In this document: positions 9,769-19,245 of the stretch, piece after piece
Layout of the letters: the number at the start of each line of letters is the position of its first letter
How positions within the stretch are numbered: position 1 is the first letter of the stretch
Origin: Chrysiogenes arsenatis DSM 11915
Lineage (GTDB): Bacteria > Chrysiogenota > Chrysiogenetes > Chrysiogenales > Chrysiogenaceae
Reading direction: 5' to 3'
Length of the DNA stretch: 64,000 nucleotides
NCBI RefSeq assembly: GCF_000469585.1
Contig: NZ_AWNK01000007.1
Span: forward strand, 147,348-211,347
Made by a program: the position numbers and the translations under genes
Notes under the pieces: model-generated
Seen by the model: only the letters and a program-made list of their open reading frames with translations
What the model was told of the DNA's origin: nothing
Databases searched by the model: none

Positions 9769-11676
9769 CTACAGCGACTTGCTTTCCAGCTCATCCCAGC
9801 GGGCGTATGCGGCGCTGATTTGTTGTTCCAATGTGGCATAGCGCTCGTTGGTTAGCTGGACGTCATTTGGCGCACGTTGGTAAAAGAGTGGATCGCCCAA
9901 GGTAGCAAAGAGCGCCTCTTTTTCTGTTTCCATGGTTTCGATGAGGGCGGGAAGTTTTTCCAGCTCAATTTTTTCGCCGTAGGTTAAACGTGTTGTGGCG
10001 TGCGTTGTAGCGGCCACCTCTTTGACTTTCGTGGCGGCTACGACAGCAGGTGCTTGAGCTTGAGACGGTATAGACTGCAAGGTAGCCTTCTGGCGCAACC
10101 AATCGTCATACCCACCGACAAACTCGGCAATACGCCCATTTCCTTCAAACACCAGCGTTGAGGTGACGATATTATTTAAAAATTCACGATCATGGCTGAC
10201 AACAAGCAGCGTCCCCTGATATTCGTACAACTGCTCTTCCAGCAATTCGAGCGTTTCGCTATCAAGGTCGTTGGTCGGTTCATCCAGTACCAACACGTTC
10301 GAAGGCTTGCTGAACATTTTCGCCAGCAATAAACGGTTCCGCTCGCCACCCGAAAGGGCACTGACCGGAGTGCGAGCGCGCGCCGGGGTAAAGAGAAAAT
10401 CCTGCAAATAGCTAATGATATGTTTCGGCTGCCCGTTGATGAGGAGCGTATCAGTCCCATCACTCACATTTTCTTGCACGGTTTTTGTCGGATCGAGCTG
10501 ATCACGCATTTGGTCGAAGTACGCAATGGCGAGTTTGGTTCCGTGCTCGATGGAACCACTGTCTGGTAGCAGTTGCCCAAGGAGAATTTGAAGTAATGTG
10601 GTTTTCCCGACGCCATTGGGGCCGATTAAACCGATGCGGTCGCCACGCATAATGAGCGGCGAAAAGTTATCGATAATCAAATTATCGCCAAAGCGATGTG
10701 TAATTGCCGTTCCCGTCACAACAATATTGCCAGAGCGCTCTGCCGTTTGAATGTTCAGCCTGACACGCCCTTCTTGTTCGCGGCGTGCCTTGCGCTGGAG
10801 CCGGAGCTGTTCTAACTGCCGTACACGCCCTTCGTTACGGGTGCGCCTTGCTTTAATCCCTTGCCGAATCCACGCTTCTTCCTGATTCAGTTTTTTGTCA
10901 AACTGGGCGTTATGCTCCGCCTCGACGTCCAGAGCAGCCTTTTTGCGCGCCAAATATGTGGGATAGTCGCATTCCCAATTGGTGATTTCGCCACGATCTA
11001 GCTCGACAATGCGCGTGGCAACACGGCGCAAAAACATCCGGTCGTGCGTTACAAACAACAGCGTCGGCGCTTGCTGGCAAAGGAACTGTTCTAGCCAGTT
11101 GATTGAGTCGATATCAAGGTGATTGGTTGGTTCGTCCAGCACAAGCAGATTCGGGCGACTGACCAAGCTGCGCGCCAAGAGCACGCGGCGCTTCATTCCG
11201 CCGGAAAGCGAGTCGAATGGCGTGTGCGGGTCAATGCCCAGACGGGACGTAACCTGTTCCACCTGTTGCTGCACGACCCAGCCGTCAGCGGCATCAATCT
11301 GCTGCTGAAGGCGTTCAAGAATGTTCAGATTTGATTCAGAGGGCGTGTGTGCGATATCAAGCGATACCTGCTGGTAGCGCGCCAACAATTGCCCCGCTTC
11401 GCCTAATCCGTCCGCGATAACGCGGTAGACGGTTCCGGTCAGGGCGGGAGCAACTTCTTGACTCATAAAGGCGACGCGTATCCCTTGCTGTTTGACCACT
11501 TCGCCGCTATCGGGAGGGATGGCACCCGCAATAATTTGCAGTAAGGTTGATTTGCCCGTGCCATTGCGCCCGATGAGACATACGCGCTCGCCGGGCTCTA
11601 TCTGAAGATTGACGTTTTCTAAAAGCGTTGGCCCGCCATACGCCATCCGCACATTTTGTACACTCAACAGTGACAT
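9769..11676 (-). CDS. uup: ABC-F family ATPase Uup
   Basis: 635 residues with tandem ABC domains: P-loops GRNGTGKST (about 37-45) and GPNGVGKTT, signatures LSGGMKRRV and LSGGERNRL, and Walker B LVLDEPTNHLD and LVLDEPTNDLD. A C-terminal helical segment (about residues 560-635) is the DNA-binding coiled coil typical of Uup. Uup-type ABC-F proteins act on ribosomes and reduce precise transposon excision in E. coli. It starts 15 bp after the ftsH stop, so the two are probably co-transcribed. It lies next to a second, different ABC-F gene. Confidence 0.88.
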   Translation of the reverse strand: MSLLSVQNVRMAYGGPTLLENVNLQIEPGERVCLIGRNGTGKSTLLQIIAGAIPPDSGEVVKQQGIRVAFMSQEVAPALTGTVYRVIADGLGEAGQLLARYQQVSLDIAHTPSESNLNILERLQQQIDAADGWVVQQQVEQVTSRLGIDPHTPFDSLSGGMKRRVLLARSLVSRPNLLVLDEPTNHLDIDSINWLEQFLCQQAPTLLFVTHDRMFLRRVATRIVELDRGEITNWECDYPTYLARKKAALDVEAEHNAQFDKKLNQEEAWIRQGIKARRTRNEGRVRQLEQLRLQRKARREQEGRVRLNIQTAERSGNIVVTGTAITHRFGDNLIIDNFSPLIMRGDRIGLIGPNGVGKTTLLQILLGQLLPDSGSIEHGTKLAIAYFDQMRDQLDPTKTVQENVSDGTDTLLINGQPKHIISYLQDFLFTPARARTPVSALSGGERNRLLLAKMFSKPSNVLVLDEPTNDLDSETLELLEEQLYEYQGTLLVVSHDREFLNNIVTSTLVFEGNGRIAEFVGGYDDWLRQKATLQSIPSQAQAPAVVAATKVKEVAATTHATTRLTYGEKIELEKLPALIETMETEKEALFATLGDPLFYQRAPNDVQLTNERYATLEQQISAAYARWDELESKSL

Positions 11677-11691
11677 GAATACGCCTGCACG

Positions 11692-13665
11692 TCACTCCCT
11701 TGTCGGGGTGTTAGATGACGCGGGATCAGATTCAGGGGATGTTCCGTCCTGCGGCTCGTTGTTAGTGTTCGGTTGCTCAGGCGGTTGCACTGTGTTGGTA
11801 TCGGCAGTCACTTTTACCTCGCTGGCTTCCACGACATCAATCGGTTTTGATGTGGTATGCGGCACATAGTCGGGGTAATGGTTACGAATGATATCGTCAA
11901 TCGCCTTACCGTCTATGGTTTCTTCTTCCAGAAGTTTTTTGGCCACTTCGTGCAGTATCTCAATATTGGTGGTCAGAATGGCTTTGGCGTTTTCGTAGTT
12001 GCGCATCACGAATTTTTGAATTTCGCTGTCAACGGAGCGAGCGGTGGTTTCGCTATAGTTTTTGTGCTGGGTGATTTCACGACCAAGGAAAATCTCCTCT
12101 TGCTTTTGGCCATAGACGAGCGGCCCCATCTCGTCGCTCATCCCCCACTCGCACACCATACGGCGGGCAATTTCAGTTGCGCGTTCGATGTCGTTGCCAG
12201 CACCGGTTGTTTTGTGCTTCATCACTAGCTCTTCTGCAATACGGCCACCCATCAGCATGGCAATCTGGTTTTCCAGATACTGGGCATCGTGGGTGAATTT
12301 ATCATCCTGAGGCAAGTACATCGTCACGCCTAGCGCGCGGCCACGGGGAATAATCGTTACTTTATGCACCGGGTCAGTCCCTTTCAGAAACTTGCCGACA
12401 ATTGCGTGACCCGCTTCGTGATAGGCCGTGTTGCGGCGTTCTTCTTCGGAAAGCACCATCGAACGGCGTTCTGGCCCCATGCTGACTTTATCTTTTGCCT
12501 CTTCAAAATCAACCATTTCCACGCGAATACGGTTACGGCGAGCGGCAATCAGTGCAGCTTCGTTGCACAAGTTGCTCAAGTCAGCGCCGCTAAACCCCGG
12601 CGTACCACGGGCGATCGTGTCGAGTACGACATTGGGGGCCAGTGGGATTTTCGAGGTGTGGACTTTCAGAATACCCAAGCGCCCTTTCATGTCCGGTTTG
12701 GGGACGATAACCTGACGGTCAAAGCGCCCAGGACGTTGCAGCGCAGGGTCGAGTACATCAGGACGGTTGGTGGCCGCAATCAGGATAACCCCTTCGTTCG
12801 ACTCAAACCCATCCATTTCTACCAGAAGCTGGTTTAGGGTTTGTTCCCGTTCGTCGTGACCGCCACCAAGCCCGGCACCACGGTGGCGACCAACGGCGTC
12901 GATTTCATCAATAAAAATAATACACGGCGCATTCTTTTTTCCTTGTTCAAACAGGTCACGCACACGGCTGGCGCCGACCCCAACAAACATTTCTACGAAG
13001 TCCGAACCGGAAATACTAAAGAATGGCACACCGGCTTCGCCAGCAATGGCGCGCGCGAGCAGCGTTTTTCCCGTTCCGGGAGAGCCCATCAGTAAAACCC
13101 CTTTCGGGATTTTGCCCCCGAGCTTGGTGAATTTTTTCGGATCTTTTAAGAAATCAACGATTTCTACCAGCTCTTCTTTGGCCTCTTCCACACCAGCAAC
13201 ATCATTAAACGTTACTTTTGTGTCGGACTCTGAAAGCATTTTCGCTTTTGATTTACCAAAACTCATGGCTTTGTTGCCGCCCATCTGCATCTGACGCATA
13301 AAGAAAATCCATACGCCAATCAGAAGCAGCATCGGGAACCAGGAAATAAGGACTTGTAAATACCACGGCGTCCCTTCCGGCTGGCGCACATCAATTTGTA
13401 TGCCGCGCTCTTTAAAGGTCGAAATCATGTCGGGATCGTTCGGTGCCACGGTTTGTATCCGTCGTCCTTCAACGTCACGTCCGATAATAGTATCACCCTG
13501 AATTTGCACTTCTGCGATAGAACCACGTTCAACCATGCCGATAAATTGCGAATAGGGGACGTTTCCGGTATTCGTGGTCTGAACATTGAACGTGTTAAAC
13601 ATCAATATAATTACCAATCCGACGACCACCCAAAGCGAAACATTCTTGTAAAAATTGTTATTCAA
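11692..13665 (-). CDS. ftsH: ATP-dependent zinc metalloprotease FtsH
   Basis: 657 residues. Two N-terminal membrane helices (about residues 9-25 and 105-125) flank a periplasmic segment. The AAA+ domain has Walker A GSPGTGKT (about 194-201), Walker [10 protein letters not shown] and the second region of homology ending RPGRFDRQV. The protease zinc motif HEAGH lies near residue 418. The last ~55 residues are a Pro/Thr/Asn-rich tail. FtsH degrades misassembled membrane proteins and short-lived cytosolic regulators. It starts 3 bp after the hpt stop; tilS-hpt-ftsH is a widely conserved order. Confidence 0.97.
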   Translation of the reverse strand: MNNNFYKNVSLWVVVGLVIILMFNTFNVQTTNTGNVPYSQFIGMVERGSIAEVQIQGDTIIGRDVEGRRIQTVAPNDPDMISTFKERGIQIDVRQPEGTPWYLQVLISWFPMLLLIGVWIFFMRQMQMGGNKAMSFGKSKAKMLSESDTKVTFNDVAGVEEAKEELVEIVDFLKDPKKFTKLGGKIPKGVLLMGSPGTGKTLLARAIAGEAGVPFFSISGSDFVEMFVGVGASRVRDLFEQGKKNAPCIIFIDEIDAVGRHRGAGLGGGHDEREQTLNQLLVEMDGFESNEGVILIAATNRPDVLDPALQRPGRFDRQVIVPKPDMKGRLGILKVHTSKIPLAPNVVLDTIARGTPGFSGADLSNLCNEAALIAARRNRIRVEMVDFEEAKDKVSMGPERRSMVLSEEERRNTAYHEAGHAIVGKFLKGTDPVHKVTIIPRGRALGVTMYLPQDDKFTHDAQYLENQIAMLMGGRIAEELVMKHKTTGAGNDIERATEIARRMVCEWGMSDEMGPLVYGQKQEEIFLGREITQHKNYSETTARSVDSEIQKFVMRNYENAKAILTTNIEILHEVAKKLLEEETIDGKAIDDIIRNHYPDYVPHTTSKPIDVVEASEVKVTADTNTVQPPEQPNTNNEPQDGTSPESDPASSNTPTRE

Positions 13666-13668
13666 AGC

Positions 13669-14205
13669 TTACTCCTGAATTCTCAAAACTCCGACATACG
13701 GGAGTTCACGAAATGTATGATTAAAATCAAGCCCATAGCCTACAACAAAATGGTCTTCAATGGCAATTCCTGTATACAACGCGCGCAACTGATTCACGCG
13801 CCGTGAAGGTTTGTCGAGAAAGCAACACAGCTCAAGTCGTTTCGGATTGCGGGCACTCAGCATCCGCATCAAGTGCCCAAGCGTTTGTCCGGTATCAATA
13901 ATATCTTCAACGATCAGCACATTTTTATCGGTAATCGAACGGCTTAAATCACATTCGACCTTCACTGATCCCGTTGATTCGCAATCGGCATACGACGAAA
14001 CCCGCATGCAATCCATTTCGACCGACATCCCTTCCCGCGCCAGCGCGCGTGCGAGGTCAGCGGTAAACATCAGCGAGCCATTCAAAATGCACACCAATGT
14101 GAGCGACTCACCTGTAAAATCTGTGGCAATCTGCGCGGCCATCTTTTGCACCGTGCGGGCAATCGTTGGTTCATCAATCAGCGGGGTGATATGGTGTGAC
14201 GTCAA
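13669..14205 (-). CDS. hpt: Hypoxanthine phosphoribosyltransferase
   Basis: 178 residues, normal length. It salvages hypoxanthine or guanine with PRPP to IMP or GMP. The PRPP-binding motif VLIVEDIIDTGQTL lies near residues 94-107, and an early CILNGSLMFTADLAR segment matches the family. The start overlaps the 3' end of tilS by 32 bp in another frame, which suggests translational coupling within tilS-hpt-ftsH. Confidence 0.93.
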   Translation of the reverse strand: MTSHHITPLIDEPTIARTVQKMAAQIATDFTGESLTLVCILNGSLMFTADLARALAREGMSVEMDCMRVSSYADCESTGSVKVECDLSRSITDKNVLIVEDIIDTGQTLGHLMRMLSARNPKRLELCCFLDKPSRRVNQLRALYTGIAIEDHFVVGYGLDFNHTFRELPYVGVLRIQE

Positions 14206-15517
14206 TGCAATACTCCTTTTGTGTCGGTGTTAGCTGCGAGGGAATACTTCCCACGCCGGCAATCCAGCGCACGGCTCCCTTCGCGTCCACGAGTAAAAAT
14301 ACGTGGGGGCGGGCATCTCGTGGAATTTTCTGGTCGATAAAAAACTTTTTCAGCGATACACGACCAGCCGTGCGGTGCAGATAATCACCAGCGCACCGTG
14401 TGCGCAACGTCAGGGGGAAATCTTCATCGGAAAGGCGTATGATCGATGTTTTTTCCGTGCGCCCTGCGTGTGTTGCCAGCGCGAGTGACAGGCTTGTATC
14501 ACCGAACTGAAACGTTCCGCAACCTCGAATCGTCACCGGCAAAAATGGATCGCTTGCGGATGCCTGATTCTGACAAACACTCAACTCTCCATAGCAATGG
14601 TACAGCGTGTGGGTGGCGCTTATGGTGACGGTCGATGTGCCGCCGACGTGCGTACAGTGCAATACTTGGTCAATCATCCCTTCGGCGATAGAAGCGGAAT
14701 AAGGATAGAGAAAGTGAACAAGAATCTGCCGTTGCAAATAGGGATCAAGCGCATGAAGCTGGGTCGTATCAATCGCTCCATCGGGAGTTAAGAGAGCACG
14801 GAATTCCCGTTCGACCGCGTTGCGATACGAATCCACCAGCGCGCCAAACTCTGCCGCAACATGGCGGCCACGCGTTGTATCCCACGAATATTCCTTTTCC
14901 AACAGCGGAATCAAATGGTTGCGGATGCGATTGCGCAGAGCATACGTTGTATTATTGGAACTATCTTCACGCCATACCAGCGCGTGATTTCGGGCAAATT
15001 GGTACAACTGAGATTTAGGGATTTCTTCAAGCAAATGGATGACATCTGGCTGCGGATTTGACCCCAGCAGTGCTGGCGAACGCCCCTGGAGCCAACGGAT
15101 TATAAAACGCTCCAGTTGATCGTCCGCTGTGTGGGCGGTGGCAATCCAAAAAGGATGGCCGCTAAAAAAATCCGCACCAACCTGACGGAAAAAATGGTAA
15201 CGGCTTGCGCGTGCAAATGCATGGAAATTTCCCGGATTGGCAGACGAGAGATGGCCGCGCTGCACGTAGCACGCAATGCCGTGGCTTTTGGCATATTCTT
15301 GCACCACCTGAGCGTCAGCCAATGACTCTGCACCGCGCAACCCATGTTCAAAATGGGCAATTACCAGCCGGAAATCGGTAGCATAGTGCCGCAGGAGTTC
15401 GGTAAGGCACATCGAATCGACACCGCCGCTCAGGGCGACGACGATAGCGCGCCGGTTGTCGCTGTCGCGAAGTCGCTGGAGGCGAGTATGAAAGGTATGG
15501 ATACGGTTTTTCTCCAT
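14174..15517 (-). CDS. tilS: tRNA(Ile)-lysidine synthase TilS
   Basis: Modifies C34 of tRNA-Ile(CAU) to lysidine using ATP and lysine, changing both charging and decoding. The N-type ATP pyrophosphatase loop VALSGGVDSMCL sits near residues 23-34. The C-terminal third matches the TilS C-terminal domain (RRCAGD-like segment TRCAGDYLHR, then LKKFFIDQKIPRDAR). The frame stays open to 15658, but I place the start at 15517: that ATG has AAGGA about 10 bp upstream and gives 447 residues, beginning 22 residues before the PP-loop as in relatives. Confidence 0.92.
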   Translation of the reverse strand: MEKNRIHTFHTRLQRLRDSDNRRAIVVALSGGVDSMCLTELLRHYATDFRLVIAHFEHGLRGAESLADAQVVQEYAKSHGIACYVQRGHLSSANPGNFHAFARASRYHFFRQVGADFFSGHPFWIATAHTADDQLERFIIRWLQGRSPALLGSNPQPDVIHLLEEIPKSQLYQFARNHALVWREDSSNNTTYALRNRIRNHLIPLLEKEYSWDTTRGRHVAAEFGALVDSYRNAVEREFRALLTPDGAIDTTQLHALDPYLQRQILVHFLYPYSASIAEGMIDQVLHCTHVGGTSTVTISATHTLYHCYGELSVCQNQASASDPFLPVTIRGCGTFQFGDTSLSLALATHAGRTEKTSIIRLSDEDFPLTLRTRCAGDYLHRTAGRVSLKKFFIDQKIPRDARPHVFLLVDAKGAVRWIAGVGSIPSQLTPTQKEYCIDVTPYHPAD

Positions 15518-15538
15518 CGTGGTGCTGTCCTTATCGTG

Positions 15539-15576
15539 TAATCCATTTTTTCTAATGATCATATCAGGGTGGATTA
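15539..15576. repeat. Inverted repeat between tilS and hipB
   Basis: TAATCCA at 15539-15545 and TGGATTA at 15570-15576 form a perfect 7-bp inverted repeat in the divergent tilS/hipB region. An operator for the HTH protein encoded downstream is possible but not shown. Confidence 0.35.
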
Positions 15577-15651
15577 GCAATGCCCAGCGGCTATTTTTCG
15601 CTATGGAAACCGCGGAAGATGCAAGTTGATTTCCGTATTGGGAAAGAATTC

Positions 15652-15679
15652 TTGCCATTCGCTGAATTTTCTGTAAATT
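15652..15679 (+). promoter_or_regulatory. Candidate sigma-70 promoter for hipBA
   Basis: TTGCCA (15652-15657) and TAAATT (15674-15679) are separated by 16 bp, about 40 bp before the preferred hipB start. The match is moderate. Confidence 0.4.
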
Positions 15680-15717
15680 TCCGCTTAGGGATAAAAACGT
15701 ATTTTGCGGGTGATCAT

Positions 15718-16002
15718 ATGGGAAATTTTACAAATCGGGAAAATAGTGCACTACAGAGGATGGCAACGCCGCTTGCCTTGGGGCAGTTATTTCGTGAGGA
15801 GCGCAAGCGACAGGGGTTAACACTCGAAGAGGTCTATGCCCTTACGGGTCTGTCGATCCGCTTTCTTTCCGAGTTTGAACGCGGTAAGGCGAACGCTTCA
15901 CTCGGGAGAGTCATGCTCGCACTCCATTCGCTTGGGCTGGAAATATTCATTGCACCACGCAGTAGTGGGTCATTATCGCGAACTAATGAGCGATTGTTAT
16001 GA
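15718..16002 (+). CDS. HipB-like HTH antitoxin/repressor
   Basis: 94 residues. A Xre-type helix-turn-helix (LGQLFREERKRQGLTLEEVY, then LTGLSIRFLSEFERGKANAS) covers about residues 19-60, with a short LEIFI strand near the end as in HipB. HipB proteins bind the operon operator and neutralise HipA. The ATG at 15718 is preferred, with an alternative at 15760; neither has a strong ribosome-binding site. The stop overlaps the next start as ATGA, so translation of the pair is coupled. Confidence 0.75.
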   Translation: MGNFTNRENSALQRMATPLALGQLFREERKRQGLTLEEVYALTGLSIRFLSEFERGKANASLGRVMLALHSLGLEIFIAPRSSGSLSRTNERLL

Positions 16003-17285
16003 GCCATCGTCAAGGAACCGTTTGGTGGCAAACTGAACTGGTGGGGCATCTCAACGAAAACGAACACACCCTGATGGAGTTTCGTTATGCTGAAGCGTGG
16101 CTGACAGGGAAGCCTTTCCCGATATCGATCAGCTTGCCAATTGAGGCTCGTGATACGTGGCAAGCGGCACACAGTTTTTTTGCAGGTCTCCTCCCTGAAG
16201 GGGCTATGCGGCAGCGGGTAAGTCGACAATATCGCATTGCTGAAAACGATGATATGGGTTTACTGCTCGCCATCGGTGGGGATTGCGCTGGTGCCCTGAG
16301 TGTTTTACCAATTGGTGTTATCTCTTCCGAGTTACCGATAGAACCGCAACTTATAGATGAGACAACATTTGAGCGCCTTGTCGCCCACCGTGGAATACTC
16401 GGAGGGAGCAGCTTATCAACGAGCCCGCCACGTTTCTCTTTAGCGGGAGTGCAGGATAAACTGCCCGTCATTTCCGATCAGGGGCGATTCTTTCTTCCTG
16501 ATGCACATAATCCTTCCAGTCACATCTTGAAATTCGAGACCATCAAGCGGGTGTGCTTTGCCGAATACATCGCCAATCAGATGGCCTGCAAACTTGGACT
16601 TAACGTCGTTCCAACACAATACCAGACAAAATCACTTGGAAAAAATGGTTTTGCCTGGCTCTTGATTGATCGCTATGACCGGATGCAAAGCGCCGATGGC
16701 CGACTGGTACGCTTGCACCAAGAAGATATACTCCAAGCGCTTGGGATGCCGACGCATGCCAAATATCAAAGCGATGGCGGTGTATCGCTTCGGGGGATCG
16801 GTGAAATGCTCCGTCATTACCTCGCACTGCCAGCCAAAGCCTTGGCACAACTGCGTGACTGGCAGATTTTTAACTTCCTGATTGGCAACTGGGATGGCCA
16901 CGGCAAAAACCTCGCATTACTGTATACCCCGGGATCAGCGGCTCCGACGTTAGCTCCCTTTTACGACCTTGTGGCCATTGAATTTTTAAATCAACTCACC
17001 CCAGCACAATATGCACGGGAAATGGCGCTCTATATCGGCGACGAAAAAATACCGGAGCGCATCACAAAACCCCAATGGCAACTCATGGCAAAACATCTTG
17101 CTATGCCACCAAAGCCATTACTAGAAAGGGTTGCACACATAGCCGAACAGCTGCCGTATATCGCTACGCAATGCCGAGCCGAATTCGCCGCTCAACATGG
17201 TGACACGGCGATGTATGAAAAACTGGTTAACATGGTGAGTAAGCGATGTCGCTGGACACTAGAAACTCTTGGAAAGTTGAAATGA
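15999..17285 (+). CDS. HipA-like serine/threonine kinase toxin
   Basis: 428 residues, full length for the family. HipA kinases phosphorylate a translation factor, in E. coli glutamyl-tRNA synthetase, causing growth arrest. Seen here: the N-subdomain (FFAGLLPEG, about residues 64-72), GGDCAGALSVLP, a lysine-bearing HILKFET segment near residue 172, and the catalytic loop NFLIGNWDGHGKNLALLY (about 291-308) followed by the metal-binding FYDLVA. All kinase motifs look intact. It sits directly behind the HTH gene with an ATGA overlap in an island of decayed defence genes. The substrate cannot be deduced. Confidence 0.85.
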   Translation: MSHRQGTVWWQTELVGHLNENEHTLMEFRYAEAWLTGKPFPISISLPIEARDTWQAAHSFFAGLLPEGAMRQRVSRQYRIAENDDMGLLLAIGGDCAGALSVLPIGVISSELPIEPQLIDETTFERLVAHRGILGGSSLSTSPPRFSLAGVQDKLPVISDQGRFFLPDAHNPSSHILKFETIKRVCFAEYIANQMACKLGLNVVPTQYQTKSLGKNGFAWLLIDRYDRMQSADGRLVRLHQEDILQALGMPTHAKYQSDGGVSLRGIGEMLRHYLALPAKALAQLRDWQIFNFLIGNWDGHGKNLALLYTPGSAAPTLAPFYDLVAIEFLNQLTPAQYAREMALYIGDEKIPERITKPQWQLMAKHLAMPPKPLLERVAHIAEQLPYIATQCRAEFAAQHGDTAMYEKLVNMVSKRCRWTLETLGKLK

Positions 17286-17312
17286 ATTGCGTCCAAAGTA
17301 AGTAGCATTTTC

Positions 17313-17349
17313 TTGACAGGGGTATGTGATTGTATATCCTATCAGATAT
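17313..17349 (+). promoter_or_regulatory. Promoter and overlapping inverted-repeat operator of the TA pair
   Basis: TTGACA (17313-17318), a 16-bp spacer and TATCCT (17335-17340) make a good sigma-70 promoter 30 bp before the antitoxin start. The perfect inverted repeat ATATC-CTATCA-GATAT (17334-17349) covers the -10 box, as expected for autoregulation by an antitoxin. Confidence 0.65.
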
Positions 17350-17371
17350 GCAAAAGCCAAAGGGGAACGCC

Positions 17372-17608
17372 ATGCCAGTCGTCAAAAAACTCATAACGCT
17401 CGATGAATCTGTGGCAAAAGAATTGGAAATGGTTGCTGCCGCATTGCATAAAACGCAGCGGGAAGTGGTCGAAACCGCTCTTGATTTCTATTTCGACCAT
17501 ACCGATGCCATTATTGCGGACAAAATCACGCAGGATATTTGCGATGGCAAAATGCGTACTATCGACAGTGCCGAGGTGTATGCGGAGCTTGGCATTGATG
17601 AAGATTAA
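17372..17608 (+). CDS. Type II antitoxin (RelB/ParD-like)
   Basis: 78 residues. The N-terminus (KKLITLDESVAKELEMVAAA, then LHKTQREVVETALDFYFDH) has the strand-helix-helix pattern of a ribbon-helix-helix DNA-binding domain; the acidic C-terminal tail is the probable toxin-binding part. The ATG at 17372 is chosen because AAGGGG lies 7-8 bp upstream. It overlaps the downstream toxin by 11 bp. An operator-like inverted repeat covers its promoter. Confidence 0.75.
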   Translation: MPVVKKLITLDESVAKELEMVAAALHKTQREVVETALDFYFDHTDAIIADKITQDICDGKMRTIDSAEVYAELGIDED

Positions 17609-17873
17609 ATATTCCGAGCAAGCCTTAAGCGATCTCAAATCATTCAACCAAACCGACAGGCAACTGATTGTCAATAAAATCCATTATCTGCGCGATAACT
17701 TTACCGCGTTAGCGCAAAGCAAAAAAGTTACCGAACTTAAAGGAACTCGCTTTGCGGGGCAGTACCGCTTTATTGTTGCCCGTAAAATTCGCGTTCTTTT
17801 TCGGGTGCAAAATAATGTAATGATACTACTGGTGCTTAGGGTGGGGCTTCGTAAAAATGCGTATGAGCAATAA
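17598..17873 (+). CDS. Type II toxin, RelE/ParE superfamily
   Basis: 91 residues. The sequence MKIKYSEQALSDLKSF, a middle LKGTRFAGQYRFIVARKIRVLFRV and a terminal LRVGLRKNAYEQ give the RelE/ParE strand-helix-helix-sheet order with conserved basic residues (R and K in the third and fourth strands). RelE members cut mRNA on the ribosome and ParE members poison gyrase; I cannot tell which applies. The start overlaps the antitoxin end in another frame, typical of coupled TA pairs. It appears intact. Confidence 0.75.
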   Translation: MKIKYSEQALSDLKSFNQTDRQLIVNKIHYLRDNFTALAQSKKVTELKGTRFAGQYRFIVARKIRVLFRVQNNVMILLVLRVGLRKNAYEQ

Positions 17874-18030
17874 CCGGTTACAATGGGTGCTGCTTTTTTC
17901 TGAATGACATCGTAGATCATTGATAGATAGTATATTGCGGCCATGCGGAACAGCTGCTGAGTTTTTTGCTATATACACTGATAGTGTTACATTTTATAGT
18001 CATCACTCCATCGCCACTCAAGGAGCATGT

Positions 18031-18369
18031 ATGTCTGAAAAAGAGGCAACCGCTCGCATCAAGATCAACAGACTGCTCGAAGCCGCTGGCTGGCGTTTTT
18101 TTCAAGAAGGTTGCTTGCTTGCCAATATTTGTCTTGAGCCGAGCGTCACAATCAACTCCTCCGACTTTGGTGCACTCGGCGCTAATTCCGCAAAAAACTC
18201 AAAGGGTGTTGTGGATTTCCTTTTCTTTTATTTTAAAGGCTTCCCACTCATTGGCACGCAGCAGCGACCTTCACCGCCAACCACAAATTTGTTACCCGTT
18301 TTGAGCAAAAAATCCTGGCTATACAGCCAATTGCGGCACAACTGGAATGAATATCAATGGAGTAATTGA
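18031..18369 (+). pseudogene. Truncated type I restriction R-subunit (HsdR) N-terminus
   Basis: Residues 1-74 (MSEKEATARIKINRLLEAAG, LEPSVTINSS, KGVVDFLFFYFKGFPLI) closely follow the start of HsdR proteins, which normally exceed 700 residues and continue into VLEAK of the nuclease site. Here the match stops near 18252, before the catalytic residues, and the rest is unrelated sequence to a stop at 18369. In another frame the tail (about 18254-18348) reads as a plausible protein C-terminus (FVTRFEQKILAIQPIAAQLE, stop). A deletion therefore probably joined the HsdR start to the end of a different gene. Not functional as a restriction enzyme. Confidence 0.75.
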
Positions 18370-19233
18370 ATGAGTAACGTCAATATCAAGCGAGCCGTTG
18401 AGAACATTCGGACGAACACGACCGTTTACACTCCTGTTGTCGAAATGATTGTAAATGGAATTCAGGCTGTTGATGAAACGGGCCGAAAGGATGGCAAAGT
18501 GCTGGCGCGTGTGCAACGTAGTACCCAGGCCGAACTCGATGCTAGCCTGCCGGAGGTCATCGGTTTCGATATCGAGGATAACGGCATTGGCTTTACCGAT
18601 GCGCACCGCAAGTCCTTCGATACGCTCTATTCTGACTTCAAAATAGAGGAAGGCGTGGTTCACGACATCATCTTCCCGCGCAAGGGTGACTCGGACTCCA
18701 CGTCGTTCCACGATCACAATCTCTGGATCGTGGACGAGCGCCTAAATTTCACGACCTGGGTATCCTCCGATGTTCCGCTCGGCGGCAAGAATGCCGACCG
18801 ACCTGACCTTCTTGTCTACAACAAGCGCGTGCTCTTCCGCGGAGACAACGAGGCGAGCAACCCGATCACCATCTTCGAGTTCAAGAAGCCGCAACGGGAT
18901 GACTTCGTGAACCCTTCTTCGCACGAGGATCCGGTGCAGCAAATCGTGTGTTACGTGAACGACATCCGCGACGGTAAATACAAGACCCCCGAAGGCCGCA
19001 AGATGTTGGTCGCGGAGAACACGCCGTTCTACGGCTATGTCGTGTGTGACCTGACGCCCAAGGTCGAAACTTGGCTGGAGCGCGAGAAGAACTTCACGCC
19101 CATGCCGGACCGGCTGGGCTGGTTCCATTGGATGGGCAACATCAACCTCTATGTCGAGGTCATGAGCTGGGACAAGGTGCTCAGGGATGCGAAGATGCGC
19201 AATCAGATATTCTTCCAAAAACTTGGGATATAG
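18370..19233 (+). pseudogene. Internally deleted GHKL-ATPase / PD-(D/E)XK nuclease-like gene
   Basis: An open frame of 287 residues made of two parts. Residues 1-95 look like the start of a GHKL (HSP90-type) ATPase: N-box EMIVNGIQAV and G1 box DIEDNGIGF. The later ATP-lid motifs are missing. At about residue 96 it jumps to a C-terminal block (HDIIFPRKGDSDS ... LNFTTWVSSDVPLGGK) with a restriction-nuclease-like site: RPDLLVYN then ITIFEFKK (D ... ExK). The second part is visibly more GC-rich and codon-biased than the first. Large GHKL proteins with such nuclease tails occur beside restriction genes; here an in-frame deletion near 18650 seems to have removed the centre. The frame has no stop, so a short protein may still be made. 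Start ATG has GGAG 8 bp upstream. Confidence 0.65.
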
Positions 19234-19245
19234 TGGTTCCTAAAT

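Noticed and set aside
17920-18030. Upstream extension of the HsdR fragment
   Set aside because: The HsdR-like sequence begins only at the ATG at 18031; the extra codons have no similarity.
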